DNA of 64,000 nucleotides from Photobacterium sp. GB-56 (GCF_003026105.1 NZ_PYNW01000005.1:310001-374000), one strand, 5' to 3'; shown: positions 45,491-54,861, counted from the first letter of the stretch. Made by a program: numbers and translations. Notes: generated from the letters alone by a model not told the origin.

Positions 45491-45873
45491 ATGATTTCCA
45501 TATAAAAATAGCCAAAAAGATCACGCTATACTTATCGTTCTTATGCGCATGCTCCGTCATTATCTCTGGTATGTATATTGCGTGGAAAAGTCCAGAGATC
45601 AGCGAAGATGCTATTTATGATCGCGCTATCGAGCAATTAATTTCTATCCGAGAAATCAAGAAATCTGAAATTAAAAATCATTTCGATACCACGGCAACAT
45701 TACTTGCAACGTTGGCGTTTGATCCAAGTATCCAAAATGCGATAAGAGATTTTGAGCAAGCTAAAACATACTATTATTACGGATTTACGTTAATCCCCAA
45801 TCCAGTGAGCATAACCTTTTGGCAAACCACTGTCCCGCACAAGTAAAATACACGCTAGTTGAAGAGCTTAAAT
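45491..45873 (+). pseudogene. Decayed remnant of a chemoreceptor/cache-type sensor gene
   Basis: An ATG at 45491 leads to a stop after four codons, but a one-base insertion after it would give MIFHIKIAKKITLYLSF joined to the downstream frame, a basic N-terminus and a transmembrane helix. The open frame from 45571 continues with a periplasmic helical domain (AIEQLISIREIKKSEIKNHF, TTATLLATLAFDPSIQNA, FEQAKTYYYYG) typical of chemoreceptors and GGDEF sensors. Near 45785 the similarity shifts to another frame: RIYVNPQSSEHNLLA resembles the YVxxNPxxxGxKHLL motif of the same sensors, then stops. The HAMP and signalling domains are absent. It is broken by at least two frameshifts and a 3' deletion. 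Confidence 0.5.
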
Positions 45874-46109
45874 AAGTAGATACCCTACTCATTACCGCAT
45901 CTATGTATAACTTTAGGTACCTAGGCAATTAAAAACGGGTTAAGGATTAAATCTCGGGGATAATTTAGCACCGCTCTGAACTGACTGCGAGAATGTAAAA
46001 CCACTAGATACAAAACTCGCAAACATCCCTTTATTTATGGTAAGAAAATACGCCGTAAAATAAGCAACTATGATCAAATTATTACTCACTTTTTAAACCA
46101 GAACCATTA

Positions 46110-46469
46110 TTAGTAACGACTAGTCATTCCCATTCGGTTCGACATGTCGTCATCCATACGACCACCTTTCCATCCACCTTTACCAAGTAAGTTGAGAACA
46201 TCACGAGCGTTATATTCATCGGCTAAAAAGAAATCGTAAGATATATCGATACGAATTTGGTGTAGTTCAGTATTATTTGTTAAATCCAGCGCATTAGGAT
46301 CAGCAAACAAAGCGAATGCTATCTGTTGTTGACGTTTGCAAAGTGACTTTATATTGGCTTCTACTTGTCCAATCGTGAAATAATCACGGCTTCCGTAACC
46401 TTTTAATAAGATAGGCGAAAGGATCTTAATAACTTTTTTTATTCTACGGCGTTGGATATATCGAAACAT
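46110..46469 (-). CDS. Conserved hypothetical protein (possibly DUF6559)
   Basis: This 119-residue basic protein has a very arginine/lysine-rich N-terminus (MFRYIQRRRIKKVIK) and a glycine-rich, acidic/methionine C-terminus (GKGGWKGGRMDDDMSNRMGM). No membrane segment or catalytic motif is visible. It resembles short Vibrio proteins that I recall as DUF6559, but this is from memory. It stands alone; no operon partner. Confidence 0.65.
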   Translation of the reverse strand: MFRYIQRRRIKKVIKILSPILLKGYGSRDYFTIGQVEANIKSLCKRQQQIAFALFADPNALDLTNNTELHQIRIDISYDFFLADEYNARDVLNLLGKGGWKGGRMDDDMSNRMGMTSRY

Positions 46470-46662
46470 GATCCCTCAACTTGCAATGTTATATATGGAT
46501 AATTCGCTATATCCAGATACATTACAAGCATAACAAATCAAGTCAAACCCTGTGTTGGCTAGTTAGTCATTAATAACTAAAACATACAATTTGTAACACT
46601 GCACCCTGTCGTAAGGACAATGCTAGATGCTAAACAGTAAGAATATCGATGTTAGTAATATA

Positions 46663-46696
46663 AAAAAGCCCCCAAGTAAACTTGAGGGCTTTTTTG
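46663..46696 (-). terminator. Terminator of the PACE efflux gene
   Basis: AAGCCCCCAAG and CTTGAGGGCTT pair with one mismatch around TAAA, with A and T runs on both sides, just after the PACE gene stop codon. Confidence 0.78.
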
Positions 46697-46708
46697 TAGC
46701 AACACCAA

Positions 46709-47131
46709 TTAATGTACCACTTCAGGAACAGGGAAAATCTTATCGTAAATCAGGTTATAAACATAAGCATAGATTAAGTAGAAAAGAACCATACCGATAT
46801 CCAGTATAAATGCTTCCCAAATCGACACCTTTAATACCCAAGATAAAATAGGAATAGTGACAATTAATAATCCAGCTTCAAAACCTACACTATGTACTAC
46901 ACGCTGCAACGATGTTTTCTTAAGAGTTTTATAGCGTCGTACCATTAACTTATCAAACCAGTTATTATAAATGTAGTTCCAACCTGTAGCTAAAAATGAA
47001 AACGCAATGCCAACTGCTCCAACATGATCAGAATCATAGCCAAATTGACTCAACACACCAACTAAAAGCACTAATCCAATAATTTCAAAACAAACAGCAT
47101 GACGAATACGATCAAAACGTGTTCTCATCAT
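46709..47131 (-). CDS. PACE family multidrug/polyamine efflux transporter
   Basis: This 140-residue protein contains two copies of the bacterial transmembrane pair: RIRHAVCFEIIGL and WNYIYNNWFDK in the first half, RVVHSVGFEAGLL and YAYVYNLIYDK in the second. These motifs define the PACE family, typified by AceI, the chlorhexidine exporter of Acinetobacter; short-chain diamines are probable natural substrates. Four transmembrane helices are expected. The ATG at 47131 is chosen because GAGG lies six bases upstream. Confidence 0.9.
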   Translation of the reverse strand: MMRTRFDRIRHAVCFEIIGLVLLVGVLSQFGYDSDHVGAVGIAFSFLATGWNYIYNNWFDKLMVRRYKTLKKTSLQRVVHSVGFEAGLLIVTIPILSWVLKVSIWEAFILDIGMVLFYLIYAYVYNLIYDKIFPVPEVVH

Positions 47132-47222
47132 ATACAACCTCAGTACAACTTTTTTATATTTTACAGATACCTAAAAGGAATATATGAATTATAAGCATTA
47201 TTCTAAGGCTAACAAACTAGAT

Positions 47223-47243
47223 ACTATCCGAAAAACGGATAGT
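47223..47243 (-). terminator. Hairpin directly after the RelA/SpoT-domain gene
   Basis: ACTATCCG pairs perfectly with CGGATAGT around five A, eight bases past the stop codon. There is no strong T run, so termination efficiency is uncertain. Confidence 0.45.
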
Positions 47244-47250
47244 TATGCGA

Positions 47251-48243
47251 TTATTTCATAAGATCAGCAGCCCTACATTGCGCTTTACCCATTAAATCTA
47301 TCCTATTAACGACATGGTGCTTTGTCGCTTTCTGTAAGGTATTTTTCTCTGTTTGTAACTGTTCAACTTGTTCTCGTAGCTTATCAATAAGTTCTTGAGA
47401 GCCTTGTTGTTTTGATTCATTTTGCTCTAATAATTTAAACAGCTCTGCTACTTCTTGGGCGTTTACATCACTTTTGTGCGTAATTTCATCAATTGATTTT
47501 TGGTGTTGTTCTAGCTCACTGACCAGTTGTTTGACAAAAGATCCCATCTCATCAGCCGATCCAGCTAAGCGATTAAACATCAATAAAAATTCACATACTT
47601 GTTCATTATGAGAAAAATTAGGGTAACGGATTTTATGATCTATTTCCGTCCAACCTTCCTCAAAAATTGTTCTAACCTGGACTTCAGTAAAAACAGTATG
47701 GTTTAACGGCTGTGAACCAAAGACATAATGTAATGACCGATATCCCGCAGGATGAATCTTAACTTCAACATCACTCGGTAATTCAGTAAAGACCTTATCG
47801 TCACCATTACGGACGTAATAAATTGGTGGCTCAGCATTTTTCCATTCTTGGCAGAGATAATCATGAACCGGTAAACAATCTTCTTTAAATAAATGCAGCG
47901 CACGTACACCTATTAAATCAGTCACAATACGGTCGTAATTGGTTGGGTTAATACCGACATATTTTTGTTTAAATGTGGGAGTATTTGCTTGGGTTTTACG
48001 AACAATCTTTTCCATTAAATGCTGCGGATCTTTTACCCGCCAGCGAACGGAATGTACATACTGACAACGCTGAATAATACGCGCGTACATTTCAGCCGTT
48101 TCTTTTAATTGTTCGATATTGGCTTCATGATTAAGACCAATTTGATGCAATGTCGGCCAATCAACCGAACTGGCCTGCCATTCTTGTTGGCTTATACGGT
48201 TTGCACTTAAAAAAGATGCTTCGGTTAAATCTGCAATGCTCAT
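47251..48243 (-). CDS. Stand-alone RelA/SpoT synthetase-domain protein
   Basis: This 330-residue protein carries one RelA/SpoT nucleotide pyrophosphokinase domain (about residues 60-215): RWRVKDPQHLMEKIVRK, DLIGVRALHLF, GYRSLHYVF and TEVQVRTIFEEGWTEIDHK, all motifs of an active synthetase. It has no HD hydrolase, TGS or ACT domain. The C-terminal third (about 235-310) is a coiled coil. It could make (p)ppGpp, or pyrophosphorylate another target as toxic small alarmone synthetases do. No obvious antitoxin gene is adjacent. It stands alone between PACE and KTSC genes. Confidence 0.85.
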   Translation of the reverse strand: MSIADLTEASFLSANRISQQEWQASSVDWPTLHQIGLNHEANIEQLKETAEMYARIIQRCQYVHSVRWRVKDPQHLMEKIVRKTQANTPTFKQKYVGINPTNYDRIVTDLIGVRALHLFKEDCLPVHDYLCQEWKNAEPPIYYVRNGDDKVFTELPSDVEVKIHPAGYRSLHYVFGSQPLNHTVFTEVQVRTIFEEGWTEIDHKIRYPNFSHNEQVCEFLLMFNRLAGSADEMGSFVKQLVSELEQHQKSIDEITHKSDVNAQEVAELFKLLEQNESKQQGSQELIDKLREQVEQLQTEKNTLQKATKHHVVNRIDLMGKAQCRAADLMK

Positions 48244-48410
48244 TACTGCCTACTCTCTTTACGATGAATAAGCGTAATTCTATTAATTATAATTACGCTC
48301 TATTATCCTAAAATATGCCTGACAAGCTTATTAAGCAAACTGTATTTTATTCGAAAAATGAAATCTTAAGAAACAAGCAAATAACTGAACATCTATATAC
48401 AGCAACTAAA

Positions 48411-48623
48411 CTATGACACTTGACTATAAACAGATTTAATATGGCTCTCGAAGTGATCTTCTACCGATTCTGCAGCTGCAAAATGAAAAAAAGCATATTT
48501 GGAAACCTCAGAAAAGACGCAATAAGGTTGACGCTGTCCCATATCAACATAAAGCTCATTTTTTGCTTCGCTATAACCCACTTTACGAATTGCGTTAGAC
48601 TCAACAGTAATCCAGTTAATCAT
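48411..48623 (-). CDS. KTSC-domain small protein
   Basis: This 70-residue protein fits the KTSC domain: VESNAIRKVGYSEAKNELYV at the N-terminus, PYCVFSEVSKYAFFHFAAA in the middle and ESHIKSVY in place of the usual KTSC-like lysine-rich end. Members are often found beside lysyl-tRNA synthetases or as phage-associated small proteins; the function is poorly known. The ATG at 48623 with GGAGT seven bases upstream is chosen. Confidence 0.78.
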   Translation of the reverse strand: MINWITVESNAIRKVGYSEAKNELYVDMGQRQPYCVFSEVSKYAFFHFAAAESVEDHFESHIKSVYSQVS

Positions 48624-48776
48624 TATAGTGACTCCATTCATTCACGACTTTATTACTGGCTTTAGTTTGAAGAAAGGCTCGGCTTTTCGCCAGTACTCGA
48701 CAAGCTAATTAAAGTAATTATTTTAAAATTCAGTGATGGATCACCCTGCACTATTGATGAATTTTATGATTAGAAA

Positions 48777-48804
48777 ATAAAAAGCCGACAAATGCCGACT
48801 TTTG
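48777..48804 (-). terminator. Terminator of the BCCT transporter gene
   Basis: AAGCCGAC and GCCGACTT (read as AAGTCGGC on the minus strand) pair around AAAT, flanked by A/T runs, about 25 bases past the BCCT stop. Confidence 0.8.
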
Positions 48805-48829
48805 GATAATTGCTTAATTTACTTCTAGC

Positions 48830-50422
48830 TTAAGTATATAAGTGTCGCTCACTCATCAATCCTTTCCATAAGCTCACGCACGTTATTACCAGAATAAAGC
48901 TAAACGGTAACGCGGTAATCACCACTCCAGACTGCAATGCTTCTAATGCTTGAGCACCACCAACCCATAATAAAATAGCAGCAATAACACCTTCAATCGT
49001 TGCCCAGAAAATACGTTGTGGTACTGGCGCATCTAATTTACCACCAGCGGTTATACTATCAATAACTAGCGATGCGGAATCCGATGATGTCACAAAGAAT
49101 ACTAAAATAAGTACAATCGAAATCACAGATAACAACAGGCTCATTGACATCGCATCAAATACATAAAATAAAGTAAGAGATAGATCTTGTAGGCCATGTA
49201 ATCCCAACTCTCCTACTTTTGACGCTACTTGCTCTACCGCAATACCACCGAAGACAGAGAACCAAGTCATCGTTACTAATGTTGGAATAAAGAGAACGGC
49301 AAAAATAAACTGTCTTACTGTTCGTCCTTTAGATACTCGAGCGATAAAGATACCCACAAATGGCGCATATGAAATCCACCATGCCCAATAGAAGATAGTC
49401 CAACCATGACGCCATGTATCATCAGTACGACCAATAGGATTGCTTAGTGCAAAAAAGTTCTTCGCATAAGCCATAAAGGTATCTGGTAATGAATGTTTAA
49501 CGACATCAAAACCCAAAATTGCTACTAAAACTAATAACCCAAACGCAATAACAATATTGATATTACTTAAAAGTTTAACCCCGCCATCAATACCTCGTAT
49601 TACAGAGAAAATCGCGATTGATGTAACAAAGGCAATAATACCGAACTGCAACCCTAAGCCGCCGTGAGTACCAAAAACATAATTAATACCACTCGCCGCT
49701 TGTTGCGCGCCTAATCCTAAAGAAGTCACTAAACCAAATAAAGTAGAAACAACAGCAAGAATATCAACAGCATGGCCTAACCAGCCCCATGCACGATCAC
49801 CAAAAATAGGGAACAACAAAGATCGAATTGATAACGGCAAGTTCTTGTTATAAGTAAAAAAGGCTAACGCTAATGCTGCTACTGCGTAAATAGACCAAGC
49901 GCTGATCCCCCAGTGGAACACACTACCCGCCATCGCTAGTTGCTTAGCTTCCGGCGTCAGAGCCTCTACATTAAAAGGCGTCCCAAACCAGTTAGTGAAA
50001 TAAGCCGTTGGCTCTGCAACGCCAAAAAACATGATACCGCTAGCAATACCTGCTGCAAATAACATTGAACTCCATGACAATGTTGAATGCTCAGGCTTTG
50101 CCTCTTTACCACCGATACGAATTTTACCTAGCGGTGAAAGCATTAAGAATATACAAAAAACTGCGAACGTATTAACAGCCCACATAAAGTAGCTATCAAA
50201 CTGCTCCATAATACCGTTTCGCGTATTATTTAATGCAGTTTTTGCTGTCGCAGGATCGACAACTAACATCACAGCAATAAATAGCAAAATTAATATCGCA
50301 CTAATTCCAAACACCGGTTTGTGAATATCAAAACCCCAGCGCTGAATATTATCTTGTCCAACTTGATAATCCGTCGTTTCTATACTGTATTTACTACTTA
50401 CTTTATCCGTCGAAGTATTCAA
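48830..50422 (-). CDS. BCCT family betaine/carnitine/choline transporter
   Basis: This 530-residue protein has twelve transmembrane helices with BCCT signatures: ASGIMFFGVAEP, HWGISAWSIYAVAALAL and the tryptophan-rich ligand-binding helix (WTIFYWAWWISYAPFVGIF). It imports a quaternary-ammonium osmoprotectant or nutrient, coupled to sodium or protons. It lacks the long C-terminal regulatory tail of BetT/BetP, so osmotic gating is not supported. Monocistronic; the exact substrate is unknown. Confidence 0.92.
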   Translation of the reverse strand: MNTSTDKVSSKYSIETTDYQVGQDNIQRWGFDIHKPVFGISAILILLFIAVMLVVDPATAKTALNNTRNGIMEQFDSYFMWAVNTFAVFCIFLMLSPLGKIRIGGKEAKPEHSTLSWSSMLFAAGIASGIMFFGVAEPTAYFTNWFGTPFNVEALTPEAKQLAMAGSVFHWGISAWSIYAVAALALAFFTYNKNLPLSIRSLLFPIFGDRAWGWLGHAVDILAVVSTLFGLVTSLGLGAQQAASGINYVFGTHGGLGLQFGIIAFVTSIAIFSVIRGIDGGVKLLSNINIVIAFGLLVLVAILGFDVVKHSLPDTFMAYAKNFFALSNPIGRTDDTWRHGWTIFYWAWWISYAPFVGIFIARVSKGRTVRQFIFAVLFIPTLVTMTWFSVFGGIAVEQVASKVGELGLHGLQDLSLTLFYVFDAMSMSLLLSVISIVLILVFFVTSSDSASLVIDSITAGGKLDAPVPQRIFWATIEGVIAAILLWVGGAQALEALQSGVVITALPFSFILVITCVSLWKGLMSERHLYT

Positions 50423-50717
50423 AAAATCCTACCTTGTTATGTAAACCTAATAATATTTATTTAGAGCACTAAACAATATTTCGCCGCAACCATAACAACA
50501 GAGAGGATAAACAACAAACAATAACAGCAAAAATGGGTTATAAATTACATAAAACTGACAAATAGCAGTGTCTTATTATTTTTTACACGAAGTATTTATT
50601 GTGCAAATAAATCATGACGATGACGGTTAACAAGAACACAGTGGTTTACAGCCCATTCATTATTGAATAGGCAATGATTTACTGTGCTGTATTTAAGGTT
50701 AAGTGGATATACACCCA

Positions 50718-51899
50718 TTAACGCCCAGCAATGAATACGGGGGTTCTACTCTGCATTAACTTGAAATGACACAAGCCAACACCTACTCCCCATATAGCCG
50801 CACTGATCCCTAACAAATGAATGCCTGATAAAGTTATCAATAAAGTAAGTATCGCTGACTCTCGGTATTCATCGGCAGAAAATGCATTAAACAAGCAGCT
50901 AATTAAGGTAGTTAATAAAGCAAAGCCAGCAAGAATATCGGCTAATCCCTCAGGTAAAGATACGAAAATAGCGACCACAATTGATGCCCAAATACCCACT
51001 AACATATAAAATCCACCAGCACAGATAGCAGCTTTGTAGCGATCACTATGCTTACCATCAATATCGTCATTCATACAAATAGCGGCACTTATTGCCGCAA
51101 GGTTCAACGTGAAGATCCCACAAGGTGCAGCAATCATATTCACTAAACCTGTTCCTAAAAATACTGGGCGAACGGGTACTTTAAATTGAAAATTTTGAAG
51201 TACAGCAAAACCTGCAATATTTTGTGACAGCATAGTTATTAGATATAAAGGAATAGCGATATTAATGATCGGTTGAAAATGAAAACTCGGCGTTAACCAA
51301 TAGAATGTTGGCATTGCCATATGGATTGCAGCGGTATTTAAGGTATTGGAATACAGCGCAATGCCTACAGAAGCAAGTAACGTCAGCAACATCGAATATC
51401 GAGCCATAAATCGTTTCGTGATTATATACACACTAAACAACACCAAAAACATGATTGGATGAGTGTCTATTTGCGTGAATCCACTTAAACAAATAGGCAA
51501 TATGACGCCACACAATAACGCTGAAGTTATTGGCGATGGGATACGTTGCAACGCCAAAGCAAGTGGACGAATTAACCCAGAAATAAAGGTCAATAAACCA
51601 CATACAATAAATGCGCCAATAACATCTGCCGCGCTGTACCCCTGCACAGCTGTGATCAAAAAAGCAGCACCGGGAGTAGACCATGCTGTTAATACTGGTA
51701 CTTTGAAATAAAAAGAATAGCCGATAGTGGTTATGCCCATAATTAACCCCAAAGCGAACAACCAGCTATTAATCTGCCACTGGGCTAACCCCATTTCTGT
51801 TAAGGCATGAATAACTAAAATAACAGACGAGGTGTAACCGACTAAAACAGCAATTGTTCCAGCTGAAATATGACTTAAATTAAATCTCAGATCGTTCAT
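50718..51899 (-). CDS. benE: BenE family benzoate/proton symporter-like protein
   Basis: This 393-residue protein has about twelve transmembrane helices and fits BenE: the early VLTAWSTPGAAFLI segment, the middle NIAIPLYLITMLSQNIAGF and the following GIFTLNLAAISAAICM. BenE imports benzoate, but many homologues have no aromatic-degradation genes nearby, as here. It is divergent from an XRE-cupin regulator, with three shared palindromes, so substrate-responsive control by that regulator is likely. No ben catabolic genes are in the window. Confidence 0.87.
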   Translation of the reverse strand: MNDLRFNLSHISAGTIAVLVGYTSSVILVIHALTEMGLAQWQINSWLFALGLIMGITTIGYSFYFKVPVLTAWSTPGAAFLITAVQGYSAADVIGAFIVCGLLTFISGLIRPLALALQRIPSPITSALLCGVILPICLSGFTQIDTHPIMFLVLFSVYIITKRFMARYSMLLTLLASVGIALYSNTLNTAAIHMAMPTFYWLTPSFHFQPIINIAIPLYLITMLSQNIAGFAVLQNFQFKVPVRPVFLGTGLVNMIAAPCGIFTLNLAAISAAICMNDDIDGKHSDRYKAAICAGGFYMLVGIWASIVVAIFVSLPEGLADILAGFALLTTLISCLFNAFSADEYRESAILTLLITLSGIHLLGISAAIWGVGVGLCHFKLMQSRTPVFIAGR

Positions 51900-51927
51900 T
51901 TTCTACTCCTTAGAACAATGCTATCAT

Positions 51928-52012
51928 GTGCGTTATAGCGCACGATACAGATAGGTTTATTTGTACGTTATAGCGCACAGACGGAACCTTATCATTGTGC
52001 GTTATAGCGCAC
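51928..52012. promoter_or_regulatory. Three-copy operator between benE and the XRE-cupin gene
   Basis: The near-palindrome GTGCGTTATAGCGCAC occurs at 51928-51943 and 51997-52012, and with one change (GTACGTTATAGCGCAC) at 51963-51978. Centre spacing is 35 and 34 bases, a little over three helical turns. The third copy ends 13 bases before the regulator ATG, overlapping its promoter/ribosome-binding area. These are presumed binding sites of the XRE-cupin protein controlling itself and benE. Confidence 0.8.
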
Positions 52013-52025
52013 AACAGGAAAATTG

Positions 52026-52574
52026 ATGAACGAAGACATTTTTAAAGCCAGAATATCTAAACATTTAAAAGCATTGCGTGAGAAACAAAAACTTAGCCTA
52101 GATGCAACATCAAAGTTAACGGGTGTATCCAAAGCCATGCTTGGACAAATAGAGCGTAAAGAATCTAGCCCAACCGTGGCAACCTTGTGGAAGATATCGA
52201 GTGGTTTGAATTCATCATTCACTGCTTTTTTTAGTGATCAAAATGATACTGATGGACGGATCTTTCCAGCCGATATCGATATGCATGTGAAGACGTTAAT
52301 CGCTTATGATCCTACGGTTAAATTTGAGATGTTCGAAATCACACTAACCCACTTTCATACCCAACATTCGTCACCACACAAGGTTGGAACCATTGAGCAT
52401 TCTGTTGTTACTGAGGGAGAGTTAGGCGTGTATGTTGATGATAAATGGCACTATTTATCCAAAGGTGAAAGTATTCGATTTGAGGCAGATAAACCTCATG
52501 ACTATCGCGCAGTGACAGAAACCGTTATATTTCATAACATCGTTTCTTACTCAACAGTCATGCATGAAGACTAG
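52026..52574 (+). CDS. XRE-family transcription regulator with C-terminal cupin
   Basis: This 182-residue protein has an N-terminal helix-turn-helix (about 8-62: LRE-KQKLSLDATSKLTGVS, then MLGQIERKESSPTVATLWKI) and a C-terminal cupin (about 105-175: TLTHFHTQHSSPHKVGTIEH, then GELGVYVDDKWHYLSKGESI). The cupin probably binds a small ligand that tunes DNA binding. It is adjacent to and divergent from benE. ATG at 52026 with AGGAA eight bases upstream is chosen over the preceding TTG. Confidence 0.9.
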   Translation: MNEDIFKARISKHLKALREKQKLSLDATSKLTGVSKAMLGQIERKESSPTVATLWKISSGLNSSFTAFFSDQNDTDGRIFPADIDMHVKTLIAYDPTVKFEMFEITLTHFHTQHSSPHKVGTIEHSVVTEGELGVYVDDKWHYLSKGESIRFEADKPHDYRAVTETVIFHNIVSYSTVMHED

Positions 52575-52585
52575 ATTTATATTCA

Positions 52586-52617
52586 TATAAAAAGAGAGTA
52601 AACAGTTGTTCACTCTC
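52586..52617 (-). terminator. Terminator of the FUSC-family gene
   Basis: GAGAGTAAAC and a GTTCACTCTC-like arm pair with one mismatch; on the minus strand a T run follows. It lies 31 bases beyond the FUSC gene stop. Confidence 0.6.
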
Positions 52618-52647
52618 TCCTAAACACTTCATTGCCCAATTATTAGC

Positions 52648-54693
52648 TTAACTAGCAGCTTGTAAGTATTTATCACGCACGAGATCATGCATTTGTTTTA
52701 CAGCCATTAAAGATAACCAAACCAACTCATAGGCTGCTTGCTCATTAGTCGGTTTATCTGAAGTCATTGGTATATTTGTTTCATCAAAATAGGGAAGCTC
52801 AATGACTTTTTCACCTTGAATGCTTGAAATCAAAGCGTCCATTGCACGATTAATCGTCCCTTCCCAATCCGTTAGACTATGTATTGTGGTTCCATTTCTC
52901 GCAAGAGGAATAAGTAAGCATAGATAGTGAGACAGCAAACGATAATGACTAAGCATCTCTTCATAGTATTGAGGATCACGGCGTGTGAAACGAGGCTCAT
53001 TCTGCATCTCATTATAAATCAGCTCCAGTCCCCGCTCTTTGGACATCATCTCCAAACGTTGTTTACCAAATTGAGTGGGCTCAATCTTATTACTTTCAGA
53101 TTGAAGTTCCTCATAACACATTAAGAATAAGGTTTTAGATGCTTGAAGTGCTTTAATCGATTGAGCGTGGATCTCTTTTCCTCTCCATTGTGGCCAAAGT
53201 AAGCTGTAGCCCACTAATACTAAAGAGCACCCAATAAGGTTATCTATCATTCGAGGAACAACAATATCAATGCCACTGTTAGCGATAACTTGAAACACCA
53301 ACACCAACATCGCTGTAATACAACCGACCGCAAGTGCATAATTTTTAAGTATATTAAACATCGCAACTGTCAGTAGTATGGTTAACAGTATATAAACTTG
53401 TAGATCAGAGATACCAAGGAAAATCAACCCAGTCGCAAATAATAAACCTGAGCCTGTACCAAGCCATCTTTGCCATATTTTACTTCTGATCGATGAAAAA
53501 CTCGGTTGGATAACCATTATAATTGAAATAAATACCCACTCTGGATGCGCTAAATGAAATGAGTCAGCAATAAAAGCACCCAAGGTGAAAATCATCGAGA
53601 AACGCGCTACATGTCGCCATATTGGATTATTTTTCTTTGGCCAATGCCAAGCTAATTCAAAAGGTTGAATTTCAATTTGTCTTTCGAACGTTGGTTGTTC
53701 AAGTTCAATACGACGAGAGAGGTATTTAATACTTGCCGCCCAGTAACGAAACCGTGTTTGATGATTTAACTCTGCTTGAACTGCCTCTATTAATTGATCT
53801 GCAATGGCAATACACGATTCTGCAGGGAGTATAACTTGTGTATGTTGAAGCGCTTTCGCTTTACACAATAACCTCTGCTGACAATTTTCACTCCATTTCA
53901 ACAACAGATTACGTTTCTCTTTATCATGTTGAAACTGACTGATCAGATCTTTATTTCTGGTATGGCAACTTATCAAACCTTCAAAAATGTCAGCGGCAAT
54001 AAATAACTCTTGTTTTAAAGAATTTACATCGTTTTTTGATAATAGAAATGACTCTGATTGAACGGCTTGCTCAAACAATTCAATCAATTGATATTTGGTT
54101 TCTATTGCTTTTTTCTCGATATCTTCACCCAATAAAAACTGGGTTCGGTGTTTAAAAAACGCATTAAGCTGATCGTAAATAGCAATTAAACCGACTTTTA
54201 GCGCATAGTGTTTCCATAATGCAAACCAAGCCCAACTGAATAAAGCAAAACCTAATGGACCTAAAACCAGCATCAAATAGGAATACATGTCAGCTTTTGA
54301 GTTATGCAGTGACAAGGCCATAACAGTAATCAATAAACTAGAGATACCCAACCGCCCCCAAAACGGACCATTAAGGGCACAGCCTGCCGCTAATATCGAT
54401 AACACCCCATAAATAACCCACAATGGAATAGCACAAGTAAGCATAAAATAAGACAATAACAACGCACTAATCCACACCACTGATGAGATCAAAAAACGCG
54501 CCCAACGTCTCGGTCCTGCAATATCTAACCCACTAATTAAAGCGGCTGGTAATGTCATTAATGCCGTCATTGCATAATTGACTTGTCCAGAAATTAGACC
54601 AACTAAAATAATCAATAACATTGCACTGAATGCACGAAAACCAAAGTTAACTGAGGGGGTATACCAGATATTACGGACGACGGAAGAGAGCAT
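52648..54693 (-). CDS. FUSC family inner-membrane protein (YccS/AaeB-like)
   Basis: This 681-residue protein has two clusters of about five or six membrane helices (about 20-165 and 370-500) separated and followed by cytoplasmic helical regions, the organisation of FUSC proteins such as YccS and the aromatic-acid exporter AaeB. No AaeA-type membrane-fusion gene is adjacent, so YccS-like is the better description. The neighbouring BenE-like importer makes an aromatic-acid role conceivable but unproven. The start at 54693 is tentative; a GTG seven codons earlier also opens the frame. Confidence 0.85.
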   Translation of the reverse strand: MLSSVVRNIWYTPSVNFGFRAFSAMLLIILVGLISGQVNYAMTALMTLPAALISGLDIAGPRRWARFLISSVVWISALLLSYFMLTCAIPLWVIYGVLSILAAGCALNGPFWGRLGISSLLITVMALSLHNSKADMYSYLMLVLGPLGFALFSWAWFALWKHYALKVGLIAIYDQLNAFFKHRTQFLLGEDIEKKAIETKYQLIELFEQAVQSESFLLSKNDVNSLKQELFIAADIFEGLISCHTRNKDLISQFQHDKEKRNLLLKWSENCQQRLLCKAKALQHTQVILPAESCIAIADQLIEAVQAELNHQTRFRYWAASIKYLSRRIELEQPTFERQIEIQPFELAWHWPKKNNPIWRHVARFSMIFTLGAFIADSFHLAHPEWVFISIIMVIQPSFSSIRSKIWQRWLGTGSGLLFATGLIFLGISDLQVYILLTILLTVAMFNILKNYALAVGCITAMLVLVFQVIANSGIDIVVPRMIDNLIGCSLVLVGYSLLWPQWRGKEIHAQSIKALQASKTLFLMCYEELQSESNKIEPTQFGKQRLEMMSKERGLELIYNEMQNEPRFTRRDPQYYEEMLSHYRLLSHYLCLLIPLARNGTTIHSLTDWEGTINRAMDALISSIQGEKVIELPYFDETNIPMTSDKPTNEQAAYELVWLSLMAVKQMHDLVRDKYLQAAS

Positions 54694-54828
54694 TAACACA
54701 CCAGAACATATCACTTACATGATTGATTAATCTATCATGATTATGTCGTTAAAACGATATCGCATATGTAGACTTGTTTACCTATTTACAACCATAAAAA
54801 ACAATAGCTATATATAAAAATAGCCCTA

Positions 54829-54861
54829 CCTTTATTATGTTTTTATAAAGTATAGGGCTCT
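54829..54861 (-). terminator. Terminator of the XRE-2TM regulator gene
   Basis: AGCCCTA and TAGGGCT pair outside CTTTAT and ATAAAG, with a T-rich tail on the minus strand; it lies about 60 bases past the stop codon. Confidence 0.7.

Noticed and set aside
46627..46809. A 60-codon plus-strand ORF near the PACE gene
   Set aside because: It runs through the terminator hairpin and antisense to the PACE coding sequence and has no Shine-Dalgarno sequence or family resemblance.
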